The notes: generated by a model not told the origin, from the letters alone. A DNA stretch of 23,965 nt from an uncultured Aquincola sp. (GCA_937883885.1 CAKZXL010000147.1:1-23965), one strand, 5' to 3'; numbered from the stretch's first letter, positions 1-12,335 are shown. Program-made: numbers and translations.

Positions 1-314
1 ATGTGGCCGGCTTCGTCCCACACGAAGCCGGTGCCGGTGCCACGCGGCACCTGGGTGACGCGGGTGCTGAAGAAATCGCGCTCCACGCCCAGTGCGGTGA
101 TGTTGACCACCGAGGGCGAGGCGGCCTTGAACACGGCGATGTTGTTCAGCTCATCGGCGGCCAGCGGGCCGCGGGGGGCCACGGCGCGGGGAGAGGCTTC
201 GCTGCGGGCGATGGCCAGCGGCAGGCCGGCGGCGCCCAGCAGGCCGGCAGCGCCCAGTTGCAGCAGGTGCCGACGACGGCCGGCGTTCGACGGGGATGGG
301 AAGCGTGGGGTCAT
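1..314 (-). CDS. Trypsin-like serine protease (S1C/HtrA type), N-terminal part only
   Basis: The gene starts at the ATG at 314 on the minus strand and runs off the window edge, so only about 104 residues are visible. They begin with a basic stretch containing RRRHLLQLG followed by a hydrophobic Ala/Leu/Gly segment, a signal peptide with a twin-arginine look. After the likely cleavage point comes a segment with ELNNIAVFKAASPSVVNI and then PRGTGTGFVWDEAGH, which is the usual start of the protease domain in HtrA/DegP-like S1C peptidases (conserved SVVNI and GTGFVWD blocks). The catalytic His-Asp-Ser residues and any PDZ domain lie outside the window, so activity cannot be judged. The enzyme would act in the periplasm, probably in protein quality control. 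The gene is divergent from the cation exporter next to it. Confidence 0.8.
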   Translation of the reverse strand, partial: MTPRFPSPSNAGRRRHLLQLGAAGLLGAAGLPLAIARSEASPRAVAPRGPLAADELNNIAVFKAASPSVVNITALGVERDFFSTRVTQVPRGTGTGFVWDEAGH

Positions 315-490
315 GGAAGGGCCGGCGCACCGGGCGCCGCGAAAGACCAGGGCGGCCCGGATTCTGGCAAAGCGCAGGGGCTGCCGGCCGTGCTCAGCCT
401 GGCTTCATGCGTGCGGACTAAGCTGTGGCCCGTTGTCGCCTTCTTGATGTGGCCGCCGCCCCTGCTGCGATGGCCGTCGGCCCTGCCACC

Positions 491-1501
491 ATGACCACCT
501 CCCCGTCCGAAGACCCCCGCCTGGACACCGCCGCGCAGGCCGAGCTGCCCGCCGCCGTGTTCGGCGACGACCCGGAGGACAGCGCCCACAGCGCCGACGA
601 GCGAACACGGGCCGCGGTGCGCAGCACCTGGGTCAGCATCGTCGTCAATGCGGTGCTGATCGTGGTGCAGCTGGCGGTGGGCCTGTGGGCCCATTCGCAG
701 GCACTCGTGGCCGATGCGATGCATTCGCTGTCCGACCTGGTGAGCGACTTCGTGGTGCTGCTGGCCGGCAAGCACAGCCGCAAGGCGGCCGACGACGACC
801 ACCCTTATGGCCATGCCCGCTTCGAGAACGCCGGCTCGCTGGCGCTGGGGGCGCTGCTGCTGGCGGTGGGCGTGGGCATGCTGTGGTCGGCGCTGCGCAA
901 GCTGGAAGCGCCCTCGGAGATTGCCCAGGTGCATGCGGCCGCACTGGGGGTGGCCTGCATCACCCTGGTGTGCAAGGAGGGCCTCTTCCGCTACATGCTG
1001 GCCGTGGCCAAGCGGGTGCGCTCCAGCCTGCTGGTGAGCAATGCCTGGCATGCGCGGTCGGACGCCGCTTCGTCGCTGGTGGTCGGCCTGGGCATCGGGG
1101 GCAACCTGCTGGGTTTTCCGCTGCTGGACCCGATCGCCGCGGCCATCGTGGGCTTTCTCATCGCGCGCATGGGCTGGACCTTCGGCTGGAATGCGCTGTC
1201 CGACCTGATGGACCGCGGCGCCAGCGCCGAAGAAGTCGAAGCCATCCACCGCACCGCTGCGGCCACGCCCGGCGTGCACGCGGTGCACGACCTGCGCACC
1301 CGCAAGATGGGCGACCTGCTGGTGGTGGACATGCACCTGGAAGTGGACCGCAGCCTGACCGTGGAGCAAGGCCACGACATCGCGCTGGCCGCCCGCGACG
1401 CGGTGCTGGCCCGCCACAGCGTGCTGCGGGTGATGACCCACGTGGACCCGTGGCCGCGGCGCGGCGAGGTGCCGGTCAGCGGCCGAAGCGCGCCAGGCTG
1501 A
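491..1501 (+). CDS. Cation diffusion facilitator (CDF) family transporter
   Basis: A 336-residue inner-membrane metal/proton antiporter. Numbered from the ATG at 491, the TM2 metal site reads HSLSD (His78, Asp82) and the TM5 site reads HARSD (His187, Asp191), the HxxxD/HxxxD pair typical of zinc-type CDF exporters. A DDDHPYGHARFE loop, conserved in this family, follows TM2. Several hydrophobic segments and a C-terminal cytoplasmic domain of about 90 residues (from the ASAEEVEAI region to HVDPW) complete the fold. The start is uncertain: a GTG at 425 and an ATG at 470 are in frame upstream, and no site has a clear ribosome binding sequence; 491 gives the most usual N-terminus. The 3' end overlaps the convergent oxidase gene by 26 nt. 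Zn(II) is the likeliest substrate by motif; Fe, Co or Cd cannot be excluded. Confidence 0.9.
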   Translation: MTTSPSEDPRLDTAAQAELPAAVFGDDPEDSAHSADERTRAAVRSTWVSIVVNAVLIVVQLAVGLWAHSQALVADAMHSLSDLVSDFVVLLAGKHSRKAADDDHPYGHARFENAGSLALGALLLAVGVGMLWSALRKLEAPSEIAQVHAAALGVACITLVCKEGLFRYMLAVAKRVRSSLLVSNAWHARSDAASSLVVGLGIGGNLLGFPLLDPIAAAIVGFLIARMGWTFGWNALSDLMDRGASAEEVEAIHRTAAATPGVHAVHDLRTRKMGDLLVVDMHLEVDRSLTVEQGHDIALAARDAVLARHSVLRVMTHVDPWPRRGEVPVSGRSAPG

Positions 1502-2654
1502 ACGCGCCCAGGTCCACGCCGCCGGCCTGCCCCATCAGCTGCTGGGCCAGCGCTTCGCCCAGCCCGGCCGAATGCTTGAAGCCGTGGCCCGAGCAGGCCG
1601 ACACCACGGTGACGTGGGGCTGCGTGGGATGCGCATCGACGATGAAGCCCGAATCGCTGCTGACGGTGTAGAGGCAGGCGGCTGTATGCACCGCCTCGGG
1701 CGTGACCGAGCGCAGGCGGCCGGCCACATGCGCCTCGAACATGCGGGCCTGTTCGCCAGCCGACACCTGCCGGTCCATCGACCCGGGCGTGGTGGTGTCG
1801 GCGTACTGCTCGGTGGCCACCTTCACGCCGCCATGGCCGTCGATCATCGGAAAGCCGTAGAAGTAGTCCTCGTCGCTGCGGCCGTGCATCCAGATGAAGA
1901 CGGGGCTGCGCTCAGGCGCATACAGCGCGGGCTCGGTGGGCCGGAACCAGTGCAGCACCTGGCGCATCACCCGCAGTTGCCGTGCGTAGGCACCGCCCAC
2001 GAGCCCCGGCAGCCATGGCCCCGCGGTGATCACGGCCCGCGCGGCCGCATAAGTGCCGCGGTCGGTGCGCACCGTGACGCCGGTGGGCTTGCCATCGATG
2101 GACAGCACCGCTTCGTTCAGCTGCAGCCGGGCGCCGTGGCGGCGGGCAACGGCCAGTTGCGCAGCGATGCAGCGCTCAGGCCGCAGCACGCCGGCGGCAG
2201 GCTCGTAGTAGGCCAGCTCGTCGCCGCGCAGCATGAACTGCGGAAACCGAGCCATCACCTCGGGCGCGTGCAGCACCTCGTGCGCGATGCCGTGCTGCTG
2301 CGCCACCGCGATGGTCCGGCGCACGAAGTCTGGCTTGCCATGGTGCTGCACCGGCCCCTTCGACGGCCCCATCACCAGCTCGCCGGTGGCGGTGTACAGC
2401 GGCTCACCGCACTCGGCCTCCAGCAGGCGCCACAGCGCATGAGAGCGCTGCACCAGCGGCACGTACTGCGCGCCCTCCCCCACCGCCAGCCGCGTGATGC
2501 GCGTGGCGCCATGGCTGGACCCCCGGTCGTGCGGCGGGGCATGCCGGTCGATGCCGAGGACACGGGCGCCACGCGCCGCCAGCTGGCAGGCCACGGCGCT
2601 GCCAAACGCGCCGAGGCCGATGACGATGACGTCGGGGGAAGGGGTCGGGGTCAT
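1476..2654 (-). CDS. solA: N-methyl-L-tryptophan oxidase / monomeric sarcosine oxidase family flavoenzyme
   Basis: A 392-residue cytosolic FAD enzyme of the MSOX/MTOX family, which oxidises N-methyl amino acids to the amino acid, formaldehyde and H2O2. The dinucleotide fold is at residues 9-36 (VIVIGLGAFGSA then GIDRHAPPHDRGSSHG, a MTOX-like stretch). A lysine in GGVKVAT fits the oxygen-activating Lys of MSOX, and the Cys in ACLYTVSSDSGFIVD, near residue 327, fits the covalent flavin attachment Cys. The C-terminal SGHGFKHSAGLGE block is also typical. AAGGAA about 7 nt upstream supports the ATG at 2654. The gene stands alone, convergent with the CDF transporter (26-nt overlap). The substrate cannot be told from sequence: N-methyltryptophan, sarcosine or pipecolate are all possible, so the solA symbol reflects family resemblance. 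Confidence 0.85.
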   Translation of the reverse strand: MTPTPSPDVIVIGLGAFGSAVACQLAARGARVLGIDRHAPPHDRGSSHGATRITRLAVGEGAQYVPLVQRSHALWRLLEAECGEPLYTATGELVMGPSKGPVQHHGKPDFVRRTIAVAQQHGIAHEVLHAPEVMARFPQFMLRGDELAYYEPAAGVLRPERCIAAQLAVARRHGARLQLNEAVLSIDGKPTGVTVRTDRGTYAAARAVITAGPWLPGLVGGAYARQLRVMRQVLHWFRPTEPALYAPERSPVFIWMHGRSDEDYFYGFPMIDGHGGVKVATEQYADTTTPGSMDRQVSAGEQARMFEAHVAGRLRSVTPEAVHTAACLYTVSSDSGFIVDAHPTQPHVTVVSACSGHGFKHSAGLGEALAQQLMGQAGGVDLGAFSLARFGR

Positions 2655-2707
2655 GCGGGTTCCTTGTTGCCTGACATGCTAGCCAGACAAGAAGGGAACG
2701 ACGCTGC

Positions 2708-2721
2708 GGCGGGCATCCGCC
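2708..2721 (-). terminator. Short GC hairpin after the GGDEF-EAL gene
   Basis: GGCGG and CCGCC form a 5-bp stem around a GCAT loop, 3 nt beyond the stop codon of the membrane GGDEF-EAL gene. A pyrimidine-rich stretch follows on the minus strand but there is no clean T tract. It may terminate or stabilise the transcript; this is weak evidence in such GC-rich DNA. Confidence 0.25.
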
Positions 2722-2724
2722 CGG

Positions 2725-5202
2725 TCACACAAACGGCGTGAACTCCGTGCGCAGCCGCGCCTGCGGCGCGCTCCAGCCCAGCAGCCAGTCGGCGAAGTCG
2801 GCTTCGGGCATGGGCTTGCCCATCAGGTAGCCCTGGGCTTCATCGCAGTGCAGGGCCTTGAGCAGGGCCCAGGTCTGGGCGTTTTCCACGCCCTCGGCGC
2901 ACACCGTCAGGCCCAGGTTGTGGGCCAGGTCGATGGTCGAGCGCACGATCTTCAGGTCGGCGCGGTCGGTCTCCATCGCCATCACGAAGCTGCGGTCAAT
3001 CTTCAGCTCATGCAGCGGCAGCCGCTTGAGGTAGGCCAGCGACGAGTAGCCGGTGCCGAAGTCGTCGATCGACAGCCGCAGCCCCATCGCGTGCAGCCGC
3101 TGCAGCGTCTGCAGCGCGCGCTCGGGATCGTCCATGATGGCGCTTTCGGTGATCTCCAGGCACAGCGCCTGAGGCTGCACGCCACCACGCGCGAACAGGC
3201 GCTCCATCTTGGCCGGCAGGTGCTGGTCCAGCAGGTCGCGGGTGCTGAGGTTGATCGCGAACTTCAGCGCCACGCCCTGGCGCTGCAGCTCGGCATAACG
3301 CATCGAGCAGCGCTCGATCATCCAGCCCGTCAGCTCGCGGATGAAGCCGGTCTGCTCCGCGAACGGGATGAACTGCATCGGCGGGATCATGCCGCGCTGC
3401 GGATGCTGCCAGCGCACCAGCGCCTCGGCGCCCACCACCTCGCCGCTGGCCATCGCGATCTTGGGCTGCAGGTACAGCCGCAGCTGGTCCTGGGCCACCG
3501 CGGCGCGCAGCTCGGTCAGCAGCGACAGCGAAGCTTCGCTCGACGAATCGATCTGCGGGCTGTAGGTCACCACGCCCACCTCGTGCGAGGGCTGCGACTT
3601 GGCCGCGTACATCGCCATCTCGGCGCGCACCAGCAACGCATCGGCGGTCTGCCCATGCGCGGGATGCGCGGCGATGCCGATGCCGGCGCTGACGTCGATG
3701 GTGTGGTCGTCCAGCGTCAGCGGCTCTTCCAGCCGGCGGCGCAGGCGCATGGCCACGTCCACCGCCACGTCGGCATCGGCGCCGGGCAGCATCACCGCGA
3801 ATTCGTCGCCGCCCAGGCGGGCCACCAGGTCCTGCTCGCGCAGGCCGCTGGCGCCCAGGCGGGCGGCGATCTGGCGCAGCAGCCGGTCGCCGAAGGCATG
3901 GCCCAGCACGTCGTTCACATGCTTGAAGCGGTCCAGGTCCAGCATCAGCACCGACATCGCCCGCCCCTGCGCCAGCTGGTGGCTCAGCACGTCATGGAAC
4001 TGCGCGCGGTTGGGCAGGCCGGTCAACGTGTCCCAGTAGGCCAGGCGGCGCACCTGCGCCTCGCGCTGCTGCATGCCCCGGCGCATCGCCTCGAAGGAGC
4101 GGGCCAGGTCGCGCACCTCGTCGCGCGCCTGCACCACCACCGGCGTGGCGTAGTCGCCGGCCCCCAGCCGTTCAGCGCTGCGCGACAAGGCCTGGATCGG
4201 CCGCGTGATGTTGCGGGCGGTGACGATGCTGCCCACGAAGAACACGCCCAGCCCCGCGGCGCTGATGGCCAGCAGGATGAGCTGCAGCCGCCGGAACGGC
4301 GCCACCGCCTCGTCCACCGATTGCAGCAGCAGGGCCGCCGCCTCGGTGCCTGGCGAGCGGCCCAGCATCACCACACGGGTGGCGTACCACTCGCCGTCCA
4401 GGTTCACGGTGGCGTCGGCCGCCGCTGGGCCCGCGGCGAGCTGGCGCAACTGGGCCGACAGGCGGTCGGCCTGCTCGGCTGCCTCGCGGCTGGCGTCGGT
4501 GGGCTGCACCTGCCAGGCGCCGTCGGCAAAGCGCACCGCCAGCACCGCACGCAGCCCGGCGATCTGCTCCACGTCGCGCAGCAGCGCCGCGCCCAGCGGA
4601 AAGCCCATCGACACCTGGCCGATGGGCTGCGGTGCGCGCACTGCCACCGTCACGATCTGGAAGGGCCGGCCCTCGAACACCGCGACGGTGCTGGCCTCGG
4701 CCGTGGCCGCGCCCTGGCGGGGCAGCATGGCCAGCGCCTGCAGCGCCGCATCGGGCTGGCCGGTGCTGGTGGCCACCAGCTGGCCGCGCAGGTCGGCGTA
4801 GAAGGCCAGCTCGGCGCCGATGCGCGCGCCGTGGTTGTCCAGCGCATCGGCCACGGTGGCACGGTCGCCGCTGGCCACCGCCGCCCGAAAGCCGAAGTCG
4901 GCCGCCAGCACCTTGGAGGCATCGGCCAGGTTCTGCGCATTGGCCGCCAGCAGGCGGCGCAGCACCTTGTCGCCGGTGGCCAGCTCCTGGGCGATGGTGT
5001 GGCGGGCATTGGCTTCCAGGTCGCGGCGGATGGCCAGGAAGCTGGCCGCCTGCACCAGCACCAGCAGCCCGACGAAAAGGCCCACGATGCGCCACTGCAG
5101 CCGGCGCGAGAAGGGCCGCCACAGGCGCGCCAGCAGCCGCTTGCGCTGGCTGCGGTGCGCCGGCGATCCGGCCGGCGGCAACAGCGTGTGGCGCGAAGGC
5201 AT
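2725..5202 (-). CDS. Membrane-bound sensor-HAMP-GGDEF-EAL c-di-GMP enzyme
   Basis: An 825-residue inner-membrane protein predicted to make and/or degrade cyclic di-GMP. Order: basic N-terminus, TM1 about 38-57, a periplasmic region of about 245 residues that resembles a double CACHE sensor, TM2 about 306-328, HAMP about 325-380, GGDEF about 385-545, EAL about 560-815. The cyclase motif GGDEF (464-468) is intact and is preceded by REQD (455-458), a good inhibitory RxxD I-site five residues upstream. The EAL half keeps EALVR (593), Asn651, Glu683, DDFGTGYSS (713 on), Lys734 and Glu770, so phosphodiesterase activity is plausible too. The gene starts 6 nt after the cupredoxin stop codon, so the two are almost surely one transcript. 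Which activity dominates cannot be read from the sequence. Confidence 0.93.
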   Translation of the reverse strand: MPSRHTLLPPAGSPAHRSQRKRLLARLWRPFSRRLQWRIVGLFVGLLVLVQAASFLAIRRDLEANARHTIAQELATGDKVLRRLLAANAQNLADASKVLAADFGFRAAVASGDRATVADALDNHGARIGAELAFYADLRGQLVATSTGQPDAALQALAMLPRQGAATAEASTVAVFEGRPFQIVTVAVRAPQPIGQVSMGFPLGAALLRDVEQIAGLRAVLAVRFADGAWQVQPTDASREAAEQADRLSAQLRQLAAGPAAADATVNLDGEWYATRVVMLGRSPGTEAAALLLQSVDEAVAPFRRLQLILLAISAAGLGVFFVGSIVTARNITRPIQALSRSAERLGAGDYATPVVVQARDEVRDLARSFEAMRRGMQQREAQVRRLAYWDTLTGLPNRAQFHDVLSHQLAQGRAMSVLMLDLDRFKHVNDVLGHAFGDRLLRQIAARLGASGLREQDLVARLGGDEFAVMLPGADADVAVDVAMRLRRRLEEPLTLDDHTIDVSAGIGIAAHPAHGQTADALLVRAEMAMYAAKSQPSHEVGVVTYSPQIDSSSEASLSLLTELRAAVAQDQLRLYLQPKIAMASGEVVGAEALVRWQHPQRGMIPPMQFIPFAEQTGFIRELTGWMIERCSMRYAELQRQGVALKFAINLSTRDLLDQHLPAKMERLFARGGVQPQALCLEITESAIMDDPERALQTLQRLHAMGLRLSIDDFGTGYSSLAYLKRLPLHELKIDRSFVMAMETDRADLKIVRSTIDLAHNLGLTVCAEGVENAQTWALLKALHCDEAQGYLMGKPMPEADFADWLLGWSAPQARLRTEFTPFV

Positions 5203-5208
5203 GGCCCG

Positions 5209-5826
5209 TCAGCCGCCGGCCTTCAGCCGCAGCACGGCGCGCTGCGCGCCGGTGGCCACGGTCAAGGCGGTTTCGGCCGGCAGGCCGGTCTCGCCCTGGC
5301 TGAAGTGCCAGGCGCGCAGCAGATGCTGGCCGGCGGGCACGTCCAGCGTGGCTTCGCCGCGCGCATCGGTCTTGCCGAACAGGGGCGTGTCCACCACGTG
5401 CACCCAGGCGCTCATCTGGTCGTGCACGTTGCAGCCCAGCGCGGCGGTGCCGGGTTTGTCGAACACCACCGGCTTGGCGGGCGTGCCGGCATACAGCTTC
5501 AGCTCGAAGCTGCGGATCGGCGAGAACGAATAGACGTGGTGGCGCACCGTGTCGAAGTTGGGAAAGCTCACCGAGGTGCCGGTCTGCACCACCGTGACGC
5601 TGGGCACGAACTGGCGCTCGCGCTGGGCGATCTCGGCGGTGGCGCCGGTGGCCGCCTGCGGCTGGCCCTTGAGCAGCACGTACACCGCGGCGTCCGCCAG
5701 CGGCTTGCCGGCGGCATCGGTGACGCTCACTTGAACGGGGGCGGCGTGGGCGCCCAGGCACAGGCCCAGCGCTGCGGCCAGCATGCCGGCCTCGGCGCGG
5801 CGCTTGAAGGTCGTCGGGAGGGGCAT
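5209..5826 (-). CDS. Periplasmic cupredoxin-like protein (methylamine utilization protein-like)
   Basis: A 205-residue exported protein. Residues 1-28 form a signal peptide (hydrophobic MLAAALGLCLGAHA, likely cut before APVQ). The middle has FPNFDTVRHHVYSF and then GCNVHDQMSAW: His96 or His97 with Cys132, His135 and Met138 would form a type 1 copper site. The Cys-x2-His-x2-Met spacing equals that of amicyanin rather than plastocyanin (x2, x4). A beta-rich tail (about 150-205) with TDARGEATLDVPAG looks like a small carboxypeptidase-regulatory-type or Ig-like domain. Relatives are commonly labelled methylamine utilization protein, but no mau genes are present here. It is the first gene of a two-gene operon with the membrane GGDEF-EAL protein, so it may bind copper or carry electrons and influence the sensor domain; that link is inference. 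Confidence 0.8.
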   Translation of the reverse strand: MPLPTTFKRRAEAGMLAAALGLCLGAHAAPVQVSVTDAAGKPLADAAVYVLLKGQPQAATGATAEIAQRERQFVPSVTVVQTGTSVSFPNFDTVRHHVYSFSPIRSFELKLYAGTPAKPVVFDKPGTAALGCNVHDQMSAWVHVVDTPLFGKTDARGEATLDVPAGQHLLRAWHFSQGETGLPAETALTVATGAQRAVLRLKAGG

Positions 5827-5959
5827 GGCAGGGTGGACGCTGGCGAAGACTTGCTGGGGCCGGCGCAGTAGACCTCAAGACCCCGGCGCGGCATCCGAAA
5901 AGAAAGGCAGATTCCGGCAGCCAGTTCCGGCTGGTGCGCCTGCCCCGAGGTCGTCTTCC

Positions 5960-8569
5960 GTGTCGCAACCCCTTCGTCATCCCTGCCCAGGCATCGCCTT
6001 GCCGCCAGCGCAGGCCCATGCACTGCTGGCGCAGACACTGGAACAGGCGATCGACGGCGTGGTGGTGATCGACGAGCACAACGACGTGCTGGTGTTCAAC
6101 GCCGCCGCCGAGCGGCTGTGGGGCTACCCGCGTGAAGCGGTGCTGGGCAGCAACGTGCGCATGCTGATGCCCGCGGCCCAGCGGGCCAGCCACGATGCCG
6201 GCGTGCAGCGGCACCGCAGCACCGGCCAGGCCCGCATCGTGGGCCGCGAGGTGGAAGTGCCCATCGAACGCGCCGACGGCAGCCTGGGCCAGGCGGTGAT
6301 GTCGATCTCGCACATCCAGCACGAAGGCCGCGACCTGTACTGCGCCTTCGTGCGCGACACCACGCAGCAGCATGAATTGCTGGCCCGCCAGCGCCTGCTG
6401 TCCACCGCGGTGGATGAAAGCGACATTGCCGTCATCGTCACCGGCGCCGACCGGCGCGTGGTGTTCGCCAATGCCGGCTGCCAGCGCATGTTCGGCTACA
6501 CCCTGGCCGAGATGGTGGGCCACCACCCCAGCGACCTGATCACCGGCCCCCACACCGACCCGGCCACCTTGCAGGCCCTGACCAGTACCGAAGACCGGGG
6601 CGAACAAGGCATCACCACCGAACTGCTGGCCTACACCAAGGACCGCCGGCCGCTGTGGGTGTCCACCGCCGTGAACCCGGTGCACGACGCGCACGGCCTG
6701 GTGCGCAACTACGTCAGCGTGCTGACCGACATCACCCACACCAAGCTGCACGAGGTGCTGCAGTTCCGCGTGCTGGACGCGATGGCGCGCGAAACCGCCC
6801 TGCCCGAGCTGATGCTGCTGCTGTGCCGCGAGGTCGAGCGCATCGCGCCCGAGGTCATCGCCTCCCTCCTGCAGGTGGACGACGAAGGACGGCTGCGCAC
6901 GCTGGCCGGCCCCAGCCTGCCACCCGGCTATTGCCAGCAGATCGACGGCCTGGCCATCGGGCCGGCCGTGGGCTCCTGCGGCACCGCGGCCTGGCGCAAC
7001 ACCCCGGTGATGGTGAGCGACATCGCCACCGACCCGCTGTGGGCGCCCTTCAAGGACCTGGCACTGCCGCTGGGCCTGCGCGCCTGCTGGTCCAGCCCCA
7101 TCCGCGGCAGCGACGGCCAGGTGCTGGGCACCTTCGCCTTTTACTACCGCGAGCCGCGCGAACCCAGCGCGCTGCACCAGCGGCTGGTGGACGTGAGCCT
7201 GCACCTGTGCATGCTGATCCTGGAGCGCGAGAAGTCCAAGAGCCACATCCACCAGCTGGCCTTCTACGACACCCTGACCGGTCTGCCCAACCGCGCCCTG
7301 CTGCGCGCCCGCACCGAGCGCGCGCTGACCGATGCGCAGCGCAGCGGACGGCCGGTGGCGGTGCTGTTCGTCGACCTCGACCGCTTCAAGCAGGTGAACG
7401 ACACCCACGGCCACCTGGTGGGCGACCGGCTGCTCACCGCGCTGGCGCAGCGGCTGCGCAGCGTGGCCCGGGCCGAGGACATCGTCGGCCGGCTGTCGGG
7501 CGACGAGTTCCTGGCGGTGCTGCCCGACTGCGGCGGCAGCCATGCGCTGGCCGCCGTGCAGCGGCTGGTGGCGGCCGTGGCCCAGCCGCTGTCGGCCCAT
7601 GGCGTGACGCTGCACCCGCGCGCCAGCGTCGGCGTGGCGCTGTATCCGCAGGACGGCACCGACATCGACACCCTGATCCGCCATGCCGACATGGCGATGT
7701 ACCAGGCCAAGACGCATGAGCGCGGCAGCTACCGCTTCTTCAGCGCCGAGATGAACCGCGAGGCGCAGGAACGCGCCATGCTGGAAGCCGACCTGCGCGA
7801 AGCCCTGGGCGAAGCCGGCGGCCTGGCGCTGCACTACCAGCCCAAGGTCAACAGCCAGGGCGGCCAGCTGCATGGCGTGGAAGCGCTGCTGCGCTGGCAG
7901 CACCCGCGGCTGGGCGCGGTACCGCCGCTGCGCTTCGTGGCGCTGGCCGAGGACTGCGGCCTCATCCACGCGCTGGCGCACTGGGTGCTGGCCGAAGCCT
8001 GCCGCCAGATGGCCGACTGGCGCGCCCGCGGCGTGGCGGTGCCGCATGTGGCGGTGAACCTGTCGGCCAGCAACTTCCTCGATCCGGGGCTGCCCGGCTT
8101 CATTGCCGGGCTGCTGCAGCGGCATGGCCTGCACAGCGGCGACCTGGCGGTGGAAATGACCGAAAGCGTGATGCTCAACCCCGACCCGGTGGTGCTGGCC
8201 ACCGTCAAGGCGGTGCATGCGCTGGGCGTGAAGATCTCGCTGGACGACTTCGGCACCGGCTACTCCAGCCTCAGCCACCTGCACCGGCTGCCCATCGGCG
8301 AACTCAAGCTCGACCGCAGCTTCGTGCAGGACATCGAGCATGACGAAATGGCGCGGGCGCTCACCGTCTCGGTGCTGCGCATCGGCCACACGCTGGGCCT
8401 GACCGTGGTGGCCGAAGGCGTGGAAACCGAAGCCCAGCGCCGCTTCGTGGCCGACCAGGGCTGCCCGGTGGTGCAGGGCTACCTGGTGTCCAGGCCGGTG
8501 CCGGCGCAGGGGCTGGAAGCCTGGCTGCTGCGCAGCCAGGTGCCCGAGGCGCTGCTCAGCGCGCTGTGA
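5960..8569 (+). CDS. PAS-PAS-GAF-GGDEF-EAL protein, DosP-like putative heme oxygen sensor
   Basis: An 869-residue soluble protein, with the same overall plan as E. coli DosP (heme-PAS, PAS, GAF-like, GGDEF, EAL). PAS1 covers about 20-140; its AAAERLWGY, MLMPAAQRASHDAG and GQARIVG blocks align with DosP and FixL, and His78 falls on the proximal heme ligand of both (DosP His77, FixL His200). PAS2 is about 145-262, GAF about 265-425, GGDEF about 428-598, EAL about 605-860. The cyclase motif is SGDEF (513-517), a permitted variant, with RAED (504-507) as I-site. EAL residues are intact (EALLR at 641, DDFGTGYSS, LKLD, AEGVE). The GTG at 5960 has GAGG nine nt upstream; a longer reading from 5783 would overlap the divergent cupredoxin gene and adds low-complexity sequence. 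Likely a cytosolic c-di-GMP phosphodiesterase controlled by O2, NO, CO or redox. Confidence 0.9.
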   Translation: MSQPLRHPCPGIALPPAQAHALLAQTLEQAIDGVVVIDEHNDVLVFNAAAERLWGYPREAVLGSNVRMLMPAAQRASHDAGVQRHRSTGQARIVGREVEVPIERADGSLGQAVMSISHIQHEGRDLYCAFVRDTTQQHELLARQRLLSTAVDESDIAVIVTGADRRVVFANAGCQRMFGYTLAEMVGHHPSDLITGPHTDPATLQALTSTEDRGEQGITTELLAYTKDRRPLWVSTAVNPVHDAHGLVRNYVSVLTDITHTKLHEVLQFRVLDAMARETALPELMLLLCREVERIAPEVIASLLQVDDEGRLRTLAGPSLPPGYCQQIDGLAIGPAVGSCGTAAWRNTPVMVSDIATDPLWAPFKDLALPLGLRACWSSPIRGSDGQVLGTFAFYYREPREPSALHQRLVDVSLHLCMLILEREKSKSHIHQLAFYDTLTGLPNRALLRARTERALTDAQRSGRPVAVLFVDLDRFKQVNDTHGHLVGDRLLTALAQRLRSVARAEDIVGRLSGDEFLAVLPDCGGSHALAAVQRLVAAVAQPLSAHGVTLHPRASVGVALYPQDGTDIDTLIRHADMAMYQAKTHERGSYRFFSAEMNREAQERAMLEADLREALGEAGGLALHYQPKVNSQGGQLHGVEALLRWQHPRLGAVPPLRFVALAEDCGLIHALAHWVLAEACRQMADWRARGVAVPHVAVNLSASNFLDPGLPGFIAGLLQRHGLHSGDLAVEMTESVMLNPDPVVLATVKAVHALGVKISLDDFGTGYSSLSHLHRLPIGELKLDRSFVQDIEHDEMARALTVSVLRIGHTLGLTVVAEGVETEAQRRFVADQGCPVVQGYLVSRPVPAQGLEAWLLRSQVPEALLSAL

Positions 8570-8587
8570 GCGGCCACGCGCGCGGCG

Positions 8588-9991
<1,404 letters not shown>

Positions 9992-9996
9992 GCGCG

Positions 9997-10002
9997 ATTA
10001 TC
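9997..10002 (-). promoter_or_regulatory. Candidate -10 box of dbpA
   Basis: GATAAT on the minus strand matches TATAAT at five of six positions in an otherwise GC-rich 58-nt divergent region. It lies 5 nt before the dbpA ATG, which would put transcription start on or next to the start codon. No convincing -35 box is seen. Confidence 0.3.
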
Positions 10003-10049
10003 GGTGGGCCCGCGCCTGAGACACTCGGGGCCTGTCTGAATGCCCACTG

Positions 10050-12331
<2,282 letters not shown>

Positions 12332-12335
<4 letters not shown>

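Noticed and set aside
5209..5826. A methylamine dehydrogenase (mau) cluster
   Set aside because: Only an amicyanin-like cupredoxin is present, with no mauA, mauB or maturation genes; the neighbour is a c-di-GMP enzyme.
2848..5871. A 1007-codon open frame on the plus strand
   Set aside because: It lies antisense to the GGDEF-EAL and cupredoxin genes, is full of His, Gln, Arg and Gly and has no known domain; it results from high GC content.
4172..8389. A 1405-codon open frame on the minus strand
   Set aside because: It is antisense to the DosP-like gene and out of frame with two real genes; low-complexity His/Gln/Arg composition.
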